The notes: generated from the sequence alone by a model not told the origin. A DNA stretch of 64,000 bases from Hordeum vulgare subsp. vulgare (GCF_904849725.1 NC_058518.1:217074741-217138740); one strand, 5' to 3'. Shown: positions 32,035 to 43,967, counted from the first letter of the stretch. Numbers and translations: made by a program.

Positions 32035-35000
32035 TGAAGAAGAAAGAGAAGAAGCAAGAAGGGAAGAAGGATAAGAAAAACAAAAATAAGGCGGAGGAGG
32101 AGGAGGAGGAGAAGGAGAATGAGAAGGAGGAGAGGAGGATAAGAAGGAGGAGAAGAAGGAAGAGAAGAAGGATGGACAATAAGAAGGAGGAGAGAAGAAG
32201 GAGAAGAACGAGTGCTCCTTCTCCTCCTCCTCCTTCTCCTTCTTCTTCTCTTCTTCTTCTCTTCTTCTTCTTCTTCCTTGTTTTCATTTTTCCTCTTTCT
32301 TCTTCTTCTCTTCTTCTTCTTCTTCTTCTTCTTCTCCTCCTCCTCCTCCTCCTCTTCTCCTCTTATTCATCCTCTTCTTCTTCTTCTTCTTCCTCTTATT
32401 TCTATTTCTATTTGTGTTTCTCCTAATAGGCCATTTTGGAGCTCCTTCTCCTTCTTCTCCTCCTTCACCTTCTTCTCTTCTTCTTCTCCTCCTCCTTCTT
32501 CTCCTTCTCCTTCTCTTCTTCTTCTCTTCTTTTTATCTTCTTATTTTTCTTCTTCCTTTTCATTTCTCCTCTTCTTGGAGCGAAACAAGCTAACTATGTC
32601 TTTTTGGAGCGAAATGGGCTAATTATGTCATTTAGGAGATTAGTTGGCTAATTGTGTAATTTATGAGAGAACTTAGCTAATTATGTCATTTAGGAAAGAA
32701 CTTTGAGAAGGAGGAGAAGGAGGAGAGAAGAAGGAGAAGAAGAAGGAGAAGAAGGAGGGAGAACAAGAAGGAGGAGAGAAGAAGGAGAAGAAGGAGAGCT
32801 CCTTCTCCTCCTCCTTCTCTTTCTTCTTCTCTTCTTCATCTCTTCTTCTTCTCTTCTTATTATTCTTCCTTCTTTTCATTTTTCCTATTTATTCTTCTTC
32901 TCCTTTTATTCTTCTTCTCCTCTTCTACCTCCTATTATTCTTCTGCTTTTTCCTCTTATTTCTATTTCTATTCATATTATTCTCCTCTTCTTCCTCCTAT
33001 TCTCCTCTTCTTCTCCTCTTCTTCTTCTTCTCCTCTTGTTCTACTTATTCTTCTTTTCTTCTTTTTTCTCTTCTTCTCCTTATTTTTTTTCTTATTCTCT
33101 TCTTCTCTTAGGCCTTATTATGTCATTTAGGAGAGAACTTAGCTAAGTATAGGTCATTTTTTTATTAAATAGGCCATTTTAGAGCTAACTAAGCTAATTA
33201 TGTCATTTTGGACAGTAATTAGCGAAGTTGTGATCTAACCAAGGTTCTAATAGTGTTTTTACGCTAACTAAGCTAATTATATCATTTTGGAGGATAATTA
33301 GCTAAGTATGTCTTCGTTGGGGAAAATAAGCTAAATTGAAGAAGAAGGAGAAGAAGCAAGAAGAGAATAAGGAGAAGAAAAAAAAAGGAGAAGGAGGAGG
33401 AGAAGAAGAAGGAGAAGAAGCAGGAGAGAAGGAGGAGAAGGAGAAGGAGAAGAAGAAGGAGGATAAGAAGGAGGGCTCCTTCAATTCTCCTCCTCCTCCT
33501 TCTCCTCCTTCTTCTCTTGTTCTTCTCTTTTTCTTCTCTTCTTCTTCTTCTTCCTTCTTTTCATTTTTCCTCGTTCTTCTCATTCTCCTCTTCTTCTTCT
33601 TCTCGTCGTCCTCCTCTTCTCCTCTTCTTCCTCCTCCTCCTTTTCTTCTTCTTGCTCTTATTTCTATTTCTATTTTTATTTATCCTGTTCTTCTACTTAT
33701 TCTTCTTTTCTTATTTTTCCCTTCTTCTCCTTATTTTTTTCTCTTAGGCCTTATTATATCATTTAGGAGAGAACTTAGCTAAGTATAGGTCATTTTTTTT
33801 ATTAATTAGGCCATATTAGAGCTAACTAAGGTAATTATGTCATTTTGGAGGATAATTAGCTAAGTTGTGAGCTGACCAAGGTTCTTATGATGTTTTTACC
33901 CTAACTAAGCTAATTATGTCATTTAGGAGCATAATTAGCTAAGTATCTCTTTGTTGGGGGAAAAGAAGCTAAATTGAAGAAGAAAGAGAAGGTGAAAGAA
34001 TAGAAGGAGAAGAAAAAGAAGAAGGAGAAGGAGGTGGAGAAGAAGAAGGAGAAAAAGGAGGAGAGAAGAAGGAGAAGGAGAAGGAGAAGAAGGAGAAGGA
34101 GAAGGAGAAGAAGGAGGGAGAAGAAGAAGGAGGGCTCCTTCAATTCTCCTCCTCCTACTTCTTCTCTTCTTCTTCTATTCTTCTTCTTCTTCCTTCTTTT
34201 CATTTTTTCTCTTTCTTCTCCTTCTTCTCCTCTTCTCCTCTTCCTCCTCCTCGTATTCTCCTCTTCTTCCTCCTCTTCTTCTTCTTCTTCTTCTTCTTCC
34301 TCTTATTTCTATTTCTATTTTTCCTTATCCTATTCTTCTACTTTTCTTCTTTACTTCTTCTCTTCTTCTCTTAGGCCTTATTATGTTATTTAGGAGAGAA
34401 CTTAGCTAAGTATAGGTCATTGTTTTATTAAATAGGCCATTTTGGAGCTAACTAAGCTAATTATGTCATTCTAGAGCATAATTAGCTAAGTTGTGAGCTA
34501 ACCAAGGATCTTATGATGTTTTTACGCTAACTAAGCTAATTATGTCATTTTGGAGGATAATTAGCTAAGTATGTATTTGTTGGGGAAAATAAGCTAAATT
34601 GCAGAAGAAAGAGAAGAAGCAAGAAGAGAAGAGGGAGAAGGAAAAGAAGCAGGAGAACGAGGAGGAGAAGAAGGAGAAGGAGGAGAGTAGAAGTAGAAGG
34701 AGAAGGAGAAGAAGCAAGGATAAGATGAAGGAGGAGAGAAGGAGGATAAGAAGGAGGGCTCCTTCAATTCTCCTCCTCCTCCTTCTTCTCCTTCTTCTCT
34801 TCTTCTTCTCTTCTTCTTATTCTTCCTTCTTTTCATTTTTCCTCGTTCTTCTCCTTCTCCTCTTATTCTTCTTCTCCTCGTCCTCCTCTTCTCCTCTTCT
34901 TCCTTCTCGTCTTCTTCTTCTTCCTCTTATTTCGATTTCTATTTTTCTTTATGCTCTTCTTATACTTATTCTTCTTTTCTTATTTTTTCTCTTCTTCTCC

Positions 35001-37745
35001 TTATTTTTTCTTCTTCTCTTTTTCTCTTAGGCACTATTATATTATTTAGGAGAGAACTTAGTTAAATATAGGTCATTTTGTATTAAGTAGGCCATTTTGG
35101 AGCTAACTAAGCTAATTGTGTCATTTTGGAGGATAATTAGCTAAGTTGTGAGCTAACCAAGGTTCTTATGATGTTTTTACCCTAACTAAGCTAATTACGT
35201 AATTTTGGAGGATAATAAGCTAAGTATGTCTTTGTTGGGGGGAAATAAGCTAAATTGAAGAAGAAAGAGAAGATGCAAGAAGAGAAGGAGAAGAAAAATA
35301 AGAAGGAGAAGGAGGAGGAGAAGAAGGAGAAGAAGGAGGAGAGAAGAAGGATAAGGATAAGGAGAAGAAGGAGGGAGAAGAAGAAGGAGGAGAGAAGAAG
35401 GAGAAGAAGGAGGGATCCTTAAATTCTCCTCCTCCTCCTTCTTGTCTTCTTCTTCTCTTTTCTTCTATTCTTCTTCTTCTTCCTTCTTTTCATTTTTTCT
35501 CTTTCTTCTCCGTCTTCTCCTCTTCTTCTCCTCCTCCCCCTCCTCCTCCTCCTCCTCCTCCTCTTCTCCTCTTCTTGTTCCTCCTCTTCTTCTTCTTCTT
35601 CTTCTTATTCTTCTTCTTCTTCCTCTTATTTCTATTTCTATTTTTCCTTATCCTCTTCTTCTACTTATTCTTCTGTTCTTCTTTTTTCTCTTGTTCTCCT
35701 TATTTTTTACTTCTTCTCTTCTTCTCTTACGCCTTATTATGTCATTTAGGAGAGAACTTAGCTAAGTATAGGTTATTTTTTATTAAATAGGCCATTTTGG
35801 AGCTAACTAAGGTAATTATGTCATTTTGGAGGATAATTAGCTAAGTTGTGAGCTAACCAAGGCTCTTATGTTGTTTTTACGCTAACTAAGCTAATTATGT
35901 CATTTTGGAGGATAATTAGCTAAGTATGTCTTTGTTGGGGAAAATAAGCTAAATTGAAGAACAAAGAGAATAAGCAAGAAGAGAAGAAGGAGAATAAAAA
36001 GAAGAAGGAGAAGGAGGAGGAGAATAAGAAGGAGAAGAAGGAGGAGAGAAGAAGGAGAAGGAGAAGAAGGAGGGAGAAGAAGAAGGAGGAGAGAAGGAGG
36101 ATAAGAAGGAGGGCTCCTTAAATTCTCCTCCTCCTCCTCCTCCTCCTCCTTCTTCTCTTCTTCTTCTCTTCTTCTTCTCTTCTTCTTCTTCTTCCTTATT
36201 TTTATTTTTCCTCGTTCTTCTCCTTCTCCCCTTCTTCTTCTTCTCCTCGTCCTGCTCTTCTCCTCTTCTTCCTCCTCGTCTTCTTCTTCTTCCTCTTATT
36301 TCTGTTTCTATTTTTTTATCCTCTTCTTCTACTTATTCTTATTTTCTTATTTTTTCTCTGCTTCTCCTTATTTTTTCTTCTTCTCTTTTTCTCTTAGGCC
36401 TTACTATATCATTTAGGAGAGAACATAGCTAATTATAGGTCATTTTTTATTAAGTAGGCCATTTTGGAGCTAACTAAGCTAATTGTGTCACTTTGGAGGA
36501 TAATTAGCTAAGTTGTGAGCTAACCAAGGTTCTTATGATGTTTTTACCCTAGCTAAGCTAATTATGTCATTTGGGAGGATAATTAGCGAAGTATGTCTTT
36601 GTTGGGTGAAAATAAGCTATATTGAAGAAGAAAGAGAAGATGTAAGAAGAGAAGGAGAAGAAAAAGAAGAAGGAGAAGGAGGAAGCGAAGAAGAAGGAGA
36701 CAAAGGAGGAGAGAAGAAGGAGAAGGATAAGGAGAAGAAGGAGGGAGAAGAAGAAGGAGGAGAGAAGAAGGAGAAGAAGGAGGGCTCCTTCAATTCTCCT
36801 CCTCCTCCTTCTTCTCTTCTTCTTCTCTTCTTCTTCTATTCTTCTTCTTCATCCTTCTTTTCATGTTTATCTTTCTTCTCCTTCTTCTCCTCTTCTTCTC
36901 CTCCTCCTCCTCTTCCTCCTCTTCTCCTATTCTTCCTCCTCTTCTTATTGTTCTTGTTCTTCTTCTTCCTTTTATTTCTATTTCTATTTTTCCTTATCCT
37001 CTTCTTCTACTTATTCTTCTTTTCTTCTTTTTTCTCTTCTTCTCCGTCTTTTTACTTCTTCTCTTCTTCTCTTAGGCCTTATTATGTCATTTAGGAGAGA
37101 ACTTAGCTAAGTAGAGGTCATTTTTTATTAAATAGGCCATTTTTGAGCTAACTAAGCTAATTATGTCATTTTGGAGGATAATTAGCTAACTTGTGAGCTA
37201 ACTAAGGCACTTATGATGTGTTTATGCTAACTAATCTAATTTTGTCATTTTGGAGGATAATTAGCTAAGTATGTCTTTGTTGGGGAAAATAAGCAAAAAT
37301 GAGGAAGAAAGAGAAGAAGCAAGAAGAGAAGAGGGAGAAGAAAAAGAAGAAGGAGAAGGAGGAGGAGAAGAAGGAGGGGAAAAGAAGGAGAAGGAGGAAG
37401 AGAAGAAGGAGGGAGAAGAAGAAGGAGGAGATAAGAAGGAGAAGAAGAAGGAGAAGAAAGAGGGGGGCGAAGAAGGAGGAGAGAAGAAGGAGAAGAAGGA
37501 GGGATCCTTCTCCTCCTGATCCTTCTCCTCCTTCTTCTCTTCTTCTTCTCTTCTTCTTCTCTTCTTCTTCTATTCTTTTTCTCTTCTTATTATTATTCCT
37601 TATTTTCATTTTTCCTCTTTCTTCTCCTCTTCTCCTCTTATTATTCTTCTTATCCTCCTCCTCCTCCTCCTCCTCTTCTCCTGTTCTTCCTCCTCCTCTT
37701 CTTCTTGTTCCTCTTATTTCTATTTCTATTTTTCTTTATCCTCCT
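32035..37745. repeat. Nine-unit purine/pyrimidine inverted satellite within CACTA transposon
   Basis: Units of about 580-720 bp each hold: a short lead (TTGTTGGGGAAAATAAGCTAA), a 150-200 bp polypurine tract of GAAGGAG words, a palindromic switch (GGAGGGCTCCTTC or GGAGGGATCC), a 250-350 bp polypyrimidine tract of TTCTTCTCC words, and a 200-bp AT-rich link with AGCTAATTATGTCATTTTGG repeats. Switch points lie near 32216, 32798, 33476, 34135, 34758, 35415, 36114, 36785 and 37504. Because the purine tract is followed by its approximate complement, each unit can fold on itself. The long Lys/Glu- or Phe/Leu/Ser-rich frames here are products of the repeat, not genes. Confidence 0.9.
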
Positions 37746-37880
37746 CATTTAGGTGGAAGGGAAGTTAACTATATGTCATTTTGGAGCTAACTTGGGTTAA
37801 GTATGTCATTTTAGAGGAGGAGGAGCTAAATTATCTAATTATGTCAAAAATGAACTAGAGAAAACTTACCTTCGTGGTCA

Positions 37881-40428
37881 TCAAGGAGGAGAAACACCAC
37901 GGTTGCTCGCGCCGGTTTCGTTTGGAGACGGTTGCCCTGGAGAAATGTCGTGCGATTCCGCTAGGGAGTTATTCTGCAGAAAAGATATTTTGCAATGTCT
38001 CAGTTAGCATGATGACACTCAATTGTTAATACTAGTTTATGATAACCATTCAAATGAAACTCACCGTGCCAATCGCAGAGAAGACGGGCATCGGCGGAGG
38101 GACTTGACCACTCTTCTCGCACAGAGTCTGAAGAACCGGACGTATTAGTTAGTAATGAAACATACATTACAGACATGATTTGGCTAATGTGAAAAAGAAC
38201 TTACCACAAAAAGCTCGTACAGGGCCCGTTGACCCGCATCATTCCGGGCCATCTCCTCCTCAATCATTCATGCCGTGGTCCGGTCCCTCCCATCAAGAGC
38301 AGCCTGAAGAGAAGCTTGGCTAGCCGCTCTCTCTTTCTGAAGAGCAGCCGGCAACACCATTCCTCGTTACCACAGTAATGATCGATGGCCACACACACAA
38401 TAAAATGGATGAAAGTTTTCTGAGTCCGTACAACTAACCTCGATGGCAAGATCGACTGGCCATGGACGAGGCGTTGTCTCAGGACAAGACCTCGACTGGC
38501 GCGCCTTGATCTCCACGAGATTGAGTGGAAAACATATAATCCCATCTCCAATGGCTATCGAGCCATGGGGCCTCCCGCCACCAGATATCATCACCAGCTC
38601 TGGATCCAAAGGTTCCTGGCTCGGGTTAAAGTTCTCCCGTTTCCTAGCCTACCCCACGTCCCTGTATGTCACGAGCTTGTGGTGGGATGATATGTTGGTG
38701 AAGTTATTTGGATCATCCAGGTCAGACTCAGAGAATGCATCGCCTTCTTGTAGGAGGCACTATGGACCATGCCATAAAGGTCGTACAAGTGTGGCATCTC
38801 CGTCTTATTGTGATGCGCCTAAAAGAGAGGAACAAAGTATTAGTAAGGGGCTCTAGCTAGCAAGAAGAATGAATTGCATGAATCATGAAGCAAACCACAT
38901 ACCCAGTTTCGTCTGAACTGAAGTAAGTTAGTGCTGCCTTGATGGTGTGGCACACCAACCATTTGGCCCCGCCAAACCTTCGCATTGTCGTGGATGGCTC
39001 GCCAGTTCCATGTGCACCACTCATCCACCAACGCCTCCCAACAATCCATCTTATCCGCACACCATCTCAGGGGCACCTATAAGTTATTAGAAAGAATTTT
39101 GAGCACTACGCCTATGAATCAAATCAAAAGAACTACGTAGAAGGCCTTAAGAATAGGTAATTACCTTCATGTGCAGCTCCCTCTTCACATACTTGGCACG
39201 ACACTCCTTCTTCTGCTTCTTAATACCATGCATGGCATAGTAGTATCGAATAGCCTGCGGCCGAGCCTCGTGGCATAAGTTCTATAATAACCGCCAACAC
39301 TCGGCCTCGAGAACCTTGGCCTCCTCCTCCTCATATCCCTCCTCACACCTATAGAAGGTCTGCAATCAAACGAGACAACACCGATTAGTACAATAATTAG
39401 CTATATTATTAATTTTAGATTGTGTAAAAGGATAATTTACCCAAAAGTTCTTGTTCACCATCTCGGCCCTCGTGTGGCACAAGAGACCATCTATAATATC
39501 CTCCGGCGGGGCCTCTGCAGCCTGGTAGTGCTCCCAGGGAAATCCTAGTGTAGGAACTTGACCCTCACCAGGCAACGTGACAAACCCCGGAAAATTTGTC
39601 CGGCAAAGCACAAACAGGGCGCTGTTCGGCTTGCAGACTCCACGAGGCTGTGCCCATCCCCTGCAGTATGATAAGGTCAACGCATTAGATATTTGAAGAA
39701 ACTTGAAGGCAAAAGCTAAAAATGAGTAAATGTACTTACATATCCCCTTCAGGATTAATCATCGGCCTCTGCTCACGGGTAGCTGACACGACCGGGAGGC
39801 GTGTACTACTACGCTTGTACACGGTGGCCCCATCCACCTGCATATCGCCCTCACTATCCCTAAACTCATCCCCGCCATCAGCAGAACATCCACCCGGACC
39901 ATCGGTCCAATCCGGCACCTCAGACCGATCTGGTCAGGCACCCCATTCGGACCATTCCACATCGGCCAAAGCGTGTGTGGCAGGAGTCTCCTGGGACGTA
40001 GCCTCAGGAACCCGAGTCTCGTGGGCCGAAGGCACCTCGACCCAAGGCTGATCCTGGATCGGAGTCTCATGGGTCGAATGCCCGTCCACCCGAGTCTCCT
40101 GGACTGAAGTCCCCGTAGCCTCCTCCTCAAACGGGTCCACCATAGTAGTCCTATGCTCGGGTGAATGAGCTGGTGGTGGCGAGGACGGCGCAATAGTCCG
40201 CCTACTTCTTCCGCGGCCACCACCTCTCCCTATAACCTTCCCCTTCTTCCCTACCCGACCAGCACCTCTCCGAGTGGGCAATGCCGTCGGCAAAGAAGCA
40301 CCCGCGGGTGGTGTCGTCAGCATCTCTTCCAATGCTCTACGGAGAGATAGGGGTGGAATGGAAGTACCACCCCTCGTGCGGGCCGTCGAAGAATAACCCG
40401 TCGAGCGATCTGGACACGCGCCATCCAT
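37881..40428 (-). pseudogene. CACTA accessory transposase-like gene (Transposase_24/Ptta-En/Spm type), spliced
   Basis: From ATG 40428 on the minus strand, the first exon is Arg/Gly/Pro/Thr-rich (VGKKGKVIGRGGGRGRSRR), reads through a stop near 39934 and ends with GTAAGTACA at about 39740. Further exons with GT/AG borders are readable at about 39661-39443 (CKPNSALFVLCRTN, GFPWEHYQAAEAPPEDI), 39360-39164 (FYRCEEGYEEEEAKVLEAEC), 39077-38901 (WNWRAIHDNAKVWRGQMVGV, HHQGSTNLLQFRRNW), 38822-38430 (MPHLYDLYGMVHSASYKKAM; DPELVMISGGGRPHG), 38352-38210 (a coiled-coil-like ASQASLQAALDGRDR), 38130-38065 and 37970-37881. This order matches the second, non-catalytic protein of plant CACTA elements. Internal stops (39934, 39270 region) and one frame change in the fifth exon suggest a decayed gene. 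Confidence 0.65.
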
Positions 40429-41430
40429 CTTTCAACACCTGCTGACCTGCCATGATAAAGATTAAGAGAAATTAATACAACGTAAAAAATTAGATAGTAT
40501 TGAAAACTTTTTGGTAATTAATGAATTCCTTAATTGTGTTCTCAAGATTAGAGAGTATCCTATTAGAATTTGTAGAAGTATTTCCACAAGAATTACAATA
40601 AGAATTGCCATGACAATTAGGAACATTACCGAGATATGGCCTAGTATTGAAATTACCCCTACTAGTAGAATGCCTGTGCGTTTCTACGGGTAAATTGTAG
40701 GAAAATAAATAAAACGTCATTGTGGCCATGATGCAGTCCAAGAGCCTAACCCAAATAACCTAAAGAATGACTACATCTTATATTTCTCATATTCATACAA
40801 AAAGAAATTTGTAGTCTGGTGGAGGTAGGATATATAACTTTAGTACTTTCTAGTTAACATAAAAACTATACACCTACATATAACACAAGCAATTTTTGCA
40901 CGAACAAAATTGGATAGCGGAAAAGTAGTTTGATAGACAAATACATTTGTCGTTAAAACAAAAACAAAGGTGCCACACCTTGATTTGTCACCAAATTTTA
41001 TATATATAAGCATCTACTTTTTCTTCACAGAAATACCTAAATATATACTGCTTGTTAGTTTTAAACCACATTAAATGGATTCATTCATGAAAAGCTAGAT
41101 GGAAGCACATAAGTAAGATAGGAAGCATACAACGGATCGACATTCTTTCCGCAGCTCGTTCCTGATGGATCTCCCATGTCGTACATAAGAGTACATGGTT
41201 GACTATCAAAACGGAGGAACTCAATGTTAGATTTAACAGCATCTTCAATAGAAGATGTATATGCAAAAATAAATATCTTTTGCATCTTCGAGGCCCAAAA
41301 ATAACTCCCCAACAAAGGGTGTAGATGGAAAAAAATACATCATGCATCAATTTTTTAGGCATGACATCAATTTTGTTTAGTTGACAGTTTGCCACACCTT
41401 CAAAAAAAATTGTTCTCCGCCTCTGAATAT
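40429..41430. other. AT-rich non-coding part of CACTA transposon
   Basis: No frame with recognisable content. It lies upstream of the minus-strand gene and probably holds its promoter, though no convincing TATA box stands out among many AT-rich words. Confidence 0.6.
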
Positions 41431-41439
41431 ACTAACGTA

Positions 41440-41725
41440 TAAATGCAGGGGATGTGGAGGCTCACTGGCAAGGGCGGCTGTGGCGTCGTGGGAGGCAGGG
41501 CCGGGGGTGTTGGGCGGTGGGGCGGCGCCGGGGGTAGTGGGGCGGCGGTGCCGGGGGGTTGTGGGTCACCAGGGCGGCGTCGGGGGCGCTACGGCGGCGG
41601 CGGCGGGGCTGTGGGGCACCAGGGCGGCACCGGGGGCGCCGGGGGTGGCCGGGCGACGGTGGTGGTGGCGGTGGATGTCGGGGGAGGAGAGAGAGAGAGG
41701 GCCAGGGTGGGGCGGGACGGCTGTT
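41440..41725. other. G-rich block of CACTA transposon
   Basis: The plus strand carries many runs of three to six G (GGGGGTAGTGGGGCGG and similar), with GGCGGCG words and a GAGAGAGAGAGAG stretch. It could form G-quadruplexes. A GC-rich block next to subterminal repeats is a known trait of some CACTA ends. The open frames across it are Gly/Arg-rich and not believed. Confidence 0.7.
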
Positions 41726-41734
41726 AGTAGATTC

Positions 41735-42060
41735 ATGAACTTTGTCGTCTGCTCGCGGACGACAAAGGGTCTATACTCTTTGTCGTCTGCCTCTGGACTC
41801 TTTGCCGTCCACCAGCAGACGGCAAAGAAGGGGAGTAGTTTGACCTAAGCTTTCCCCGGGCAGATGGGCCCAACCCAAAGCTTTGCCGTCTGCTTTTCTC
41901 ATCGTTGTTGTCTGCGGCTGATGACAAAGAATTGACAGTTGGCAAAGACCTTCTTTGCCATCAGCTAGTTCTTTGTCGTCCGCTTTATGGGAGCTGACGG
42001 CAAAGACACTCTGTTCCATCAGCCAGCAGACGGCAAAGATTTGGTAGACGACAAAAAACT
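41735..42060. repeat. Right subterminal repeat cluster of CACTA transposon
   Basis: Repeated CTTTGTCGTC, CTTTGCCGTC and GACGGCAAAG words in both orientations, mirroring the left end. Confidence 0.85.
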
Positions 42061-42074
42061 GATTTCCAGTAGTG
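42047..42074 (-). repeat. Right terminal inverted repeat of CACTA transposon
   Basis: Read inward: CACTACTGGAAATCAGTTTT, then a TTTGTCGTC motif. ATA follows at 42075-42077. Confidence 0.88.
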
Positions 42075-42377
42075 ATACGGGCGGAAAAGACTATGCTGCT
42101 GCCCGTGACGATCAACGGGGAACTGCTCCTAGCACTTATGGATACGGGATCGACTCATAGCTTCCTGCATGAGCAGATCATGCGTTGGTTGGCGCTTCAA
42201 CCGACACGCGGGGAGCCGTTGTTGGTTACCGTGGCGAATGGTGATCTCCTCCACTGCCACGGGATTGTGCGACAGGTCCCCATTGTCATTGGCGACGAGC
42301 ACTTTGCAATCACGTGCATCGGTATCGACTTCTTGTGGACCCTCGGTCCCATCCTTTGGGACTTTGATGCCCTGTAG
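42075..42377 (+). pseudogene. Aspartic protease of Reina-like element
   Basis: The frame resumes exactly at the ATA duplication. The active-site block LALMDTGSTHSF (D-T-G intact) is followed by VANGDLLHCHGIV and a variant of the ILGxDxL flap region (IGIDFLWTLGPILWDF), then a stop at 42375. Gypsy-type proteases are about this length. The Reina clade encodes protease in one frame between gag and RT, which fits. Confidence 0.8.
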
Positions 42378-42519
42378 TTGACCTTCTGGCGCCTAGGCCG
42401 CGTTCGGTGGAAGGGTGAGGGAGGCACTGTACCGGCGGCACCCCAACCACACCTGACGGCGGCCACCACTAAGCTTGAGCCACCCCTGCTGGCTCATCTC
42501 TTGTAGTAGCACAATGACC

Positions 42520-43700
42520 TCTTCGTCGAGCCGTAGGGCCTACCGCCCGCCCGGGCCTACGACCACCGCATTCATCTTCTCCTGGGCACAACTCTAGTCG
42601 CTGCGCGGCCGTACAGCTACCCACAGCTTCAAAAGGAGGAGCTGCACTGGCAGTGTGTCCCAATGCTTGCGTTGGGGATCATCCAGATTTCGACCTCCCT
42701 ATTCTCGGCACTAGTTCTCCTCGTTGGCAAGTCGGATAGCACGTGGCGTTTCTGCATTGACTATCATGCTCTTAATCGCAAGGCTATAAGGACCAATTTC
42801 CCATACCTGTGGTCGATGAACTCCTGGACGAGTTATATGGGGCTCGCTTCTTCACTAAGCTCGACCTTCGTTCCTTCTACCACCAGGTTCGGATGCACCC
42901 GAACGACATCGCGAAGACGGCCTTTCATACCAATCATGACCACTTAGAGTTCATGGTGATGCCTTTTGGCCTCTCCAATGCCCCGGCAACATTTCAGGCC
43001 TTGATGAATGATGTCCACCGCCCCTACTTGTGGCGGTTTGTGCTCGTGTTTTTTGATGACATCCTCACCTATAGCTCCTCCTGGGCAGAGCATGTACAGG
43101 ACATCGCCAACATCCTCAACGAGCTTTGGGCACACTAGCTGCACCTCAAGCGCTCGAATTGCTCATTTACAACGCCATTCGCCGCCTATCTCTACCACGT
43201 CTTCTCGGCGGAGGGAGTTGCCATGGATGCCGATAAGGTTGCGGTTGTCGCCGTCTGGCCGACGCCCCACTCGCCACGGGCCCTTTGTGATTTCCTGGGC
43301 CTTGCAGGCTACTATAGGAAGTTCATCCCGGAGTTCAGTATTATTGCCACGCCGCTCACTCGCTTGTTGTGCCGCGATGCCTTTGCATGGGATAGTGAGA
43401 CGACCAAAGCGTTCCATTCCCTTAAGCAGGCTCTCACCATAGGCTCGGTCCTCAAGATGTGGGACTTTGATCAATAGTTCATGGTCGACTATGATGCCTC
43501 AGGAGTGGGGTACGGCGCCGTCCTTCACCAGGGCGCCAAACCGCTTGCATTCTTCAGCTGGCCATTCACCGCACGTCATTACAATCTTGTGGCTTACGAG
43601 TAGGAGCAAATCGGCTTAGTCCAGATTGTGCGACACTAGTGGCCTTATCATTGGGGCGCCACTTCCTGATTTGCAACGATCAATACCGCGTGAAGTTTCT
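42520..43700 (+). pseudogene. Reverse transcriptase/RNase H of Reina-like element
   Basis: RT motifs in order: [15 protein letters not shown] (42750), [16 protein letters not shown] (first catalytic Asp kept), [17 protein letters not shown] (42960) and the catalytic FFDDIL (43050), then FLGLAGYYRKFIPEF (43300). RNase H starts with MVDYDASGVGYGAVLHQGA (43480). The frame changes near 42800 and there are stops at 43136, 43475, 43602 and 43636. Catalytic residues survive, but the protein cannot be made whole. In life it would copy the element RNA to DNA. Confidence 0.83.
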
Positions 43701-43967
43701 CCTCTACTAGCGCATATCCACCGTGCCGCAACACCAGTGAATCAACAAACTCTTCGGGTTCGACTTCCATGTCAGGCCACCTCAACATTGTGTCGGACGC
43801 TCTATCCAGCCGCGACACAGACCACGACTCAAACGTCACCGACACCGCGAGCGCTGCACTCTACATCAACTCTATGCCATGATTCACCTTCCTCGATGAC
43901 ATCTGTCGTGCCACTGCATCGGTCGTGGATGCGCAGCTCCTTCAGCAACGCCTTGGCGAGGGCGACT
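43701..43967 (+). pseudogene. RNase H-integrase linker of Reina-like element
   Basis: Frame-broken continuation with SGHLNIVSDALSS, a version of the N-x-V-A-D-A-L-S-R segment that closes gypsy RNase H. It ends at GCGAC (43963-43967), the TSD of the solo LTR; the reading resumes at 45608. Confidence 0.7.

Larger units (their letters stand above)
31150..42074 (-). mobile_element. CACTA (En/Spm) DNA transposon, non-autonomous, 10.9 kb
   Basis: The left end is CACTACAGGAATCAGCTTCT and the right end, read inward on the other strand, is CACTACTGGAAATCAGTTTT: imperfect terminal inverted repeats of about 28 bp. A 3-bp TSD ATA flanks them. TTTGCCGTC-type subterminal motifs fill the first 530 bp and the last 320 bp in both orientations. 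Inside are a nine-unit low-complexity satellite and a minus-strand spliced accessory gene. No TNP2-type catalytic transposase region is seen; the satellite occupies the space where it would be expected. Mobilisation would need a transposase supplied elsewhere. Confidence 0.9.

Noticed and set aside
36564..37094. Open frames of 100-180 codons rich in Lys/Glu or Phe/Leu/Ser between 32034 and 37790
   Set aside because: They follow the purine or pyrimidine tracts of the satellite exactly, recur in every unit, and switch composition at the palindrome. They are translations of simple repeats.
41381..41848. Gly-rich 155-codon frame across the G-rich block, glycine-rich-protein-like
   Set aside because: Glycine content mirrors the G runs. 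The frame extends into TTTGCCGTC subterminal repeats of the transposon, so it is not a host gene.
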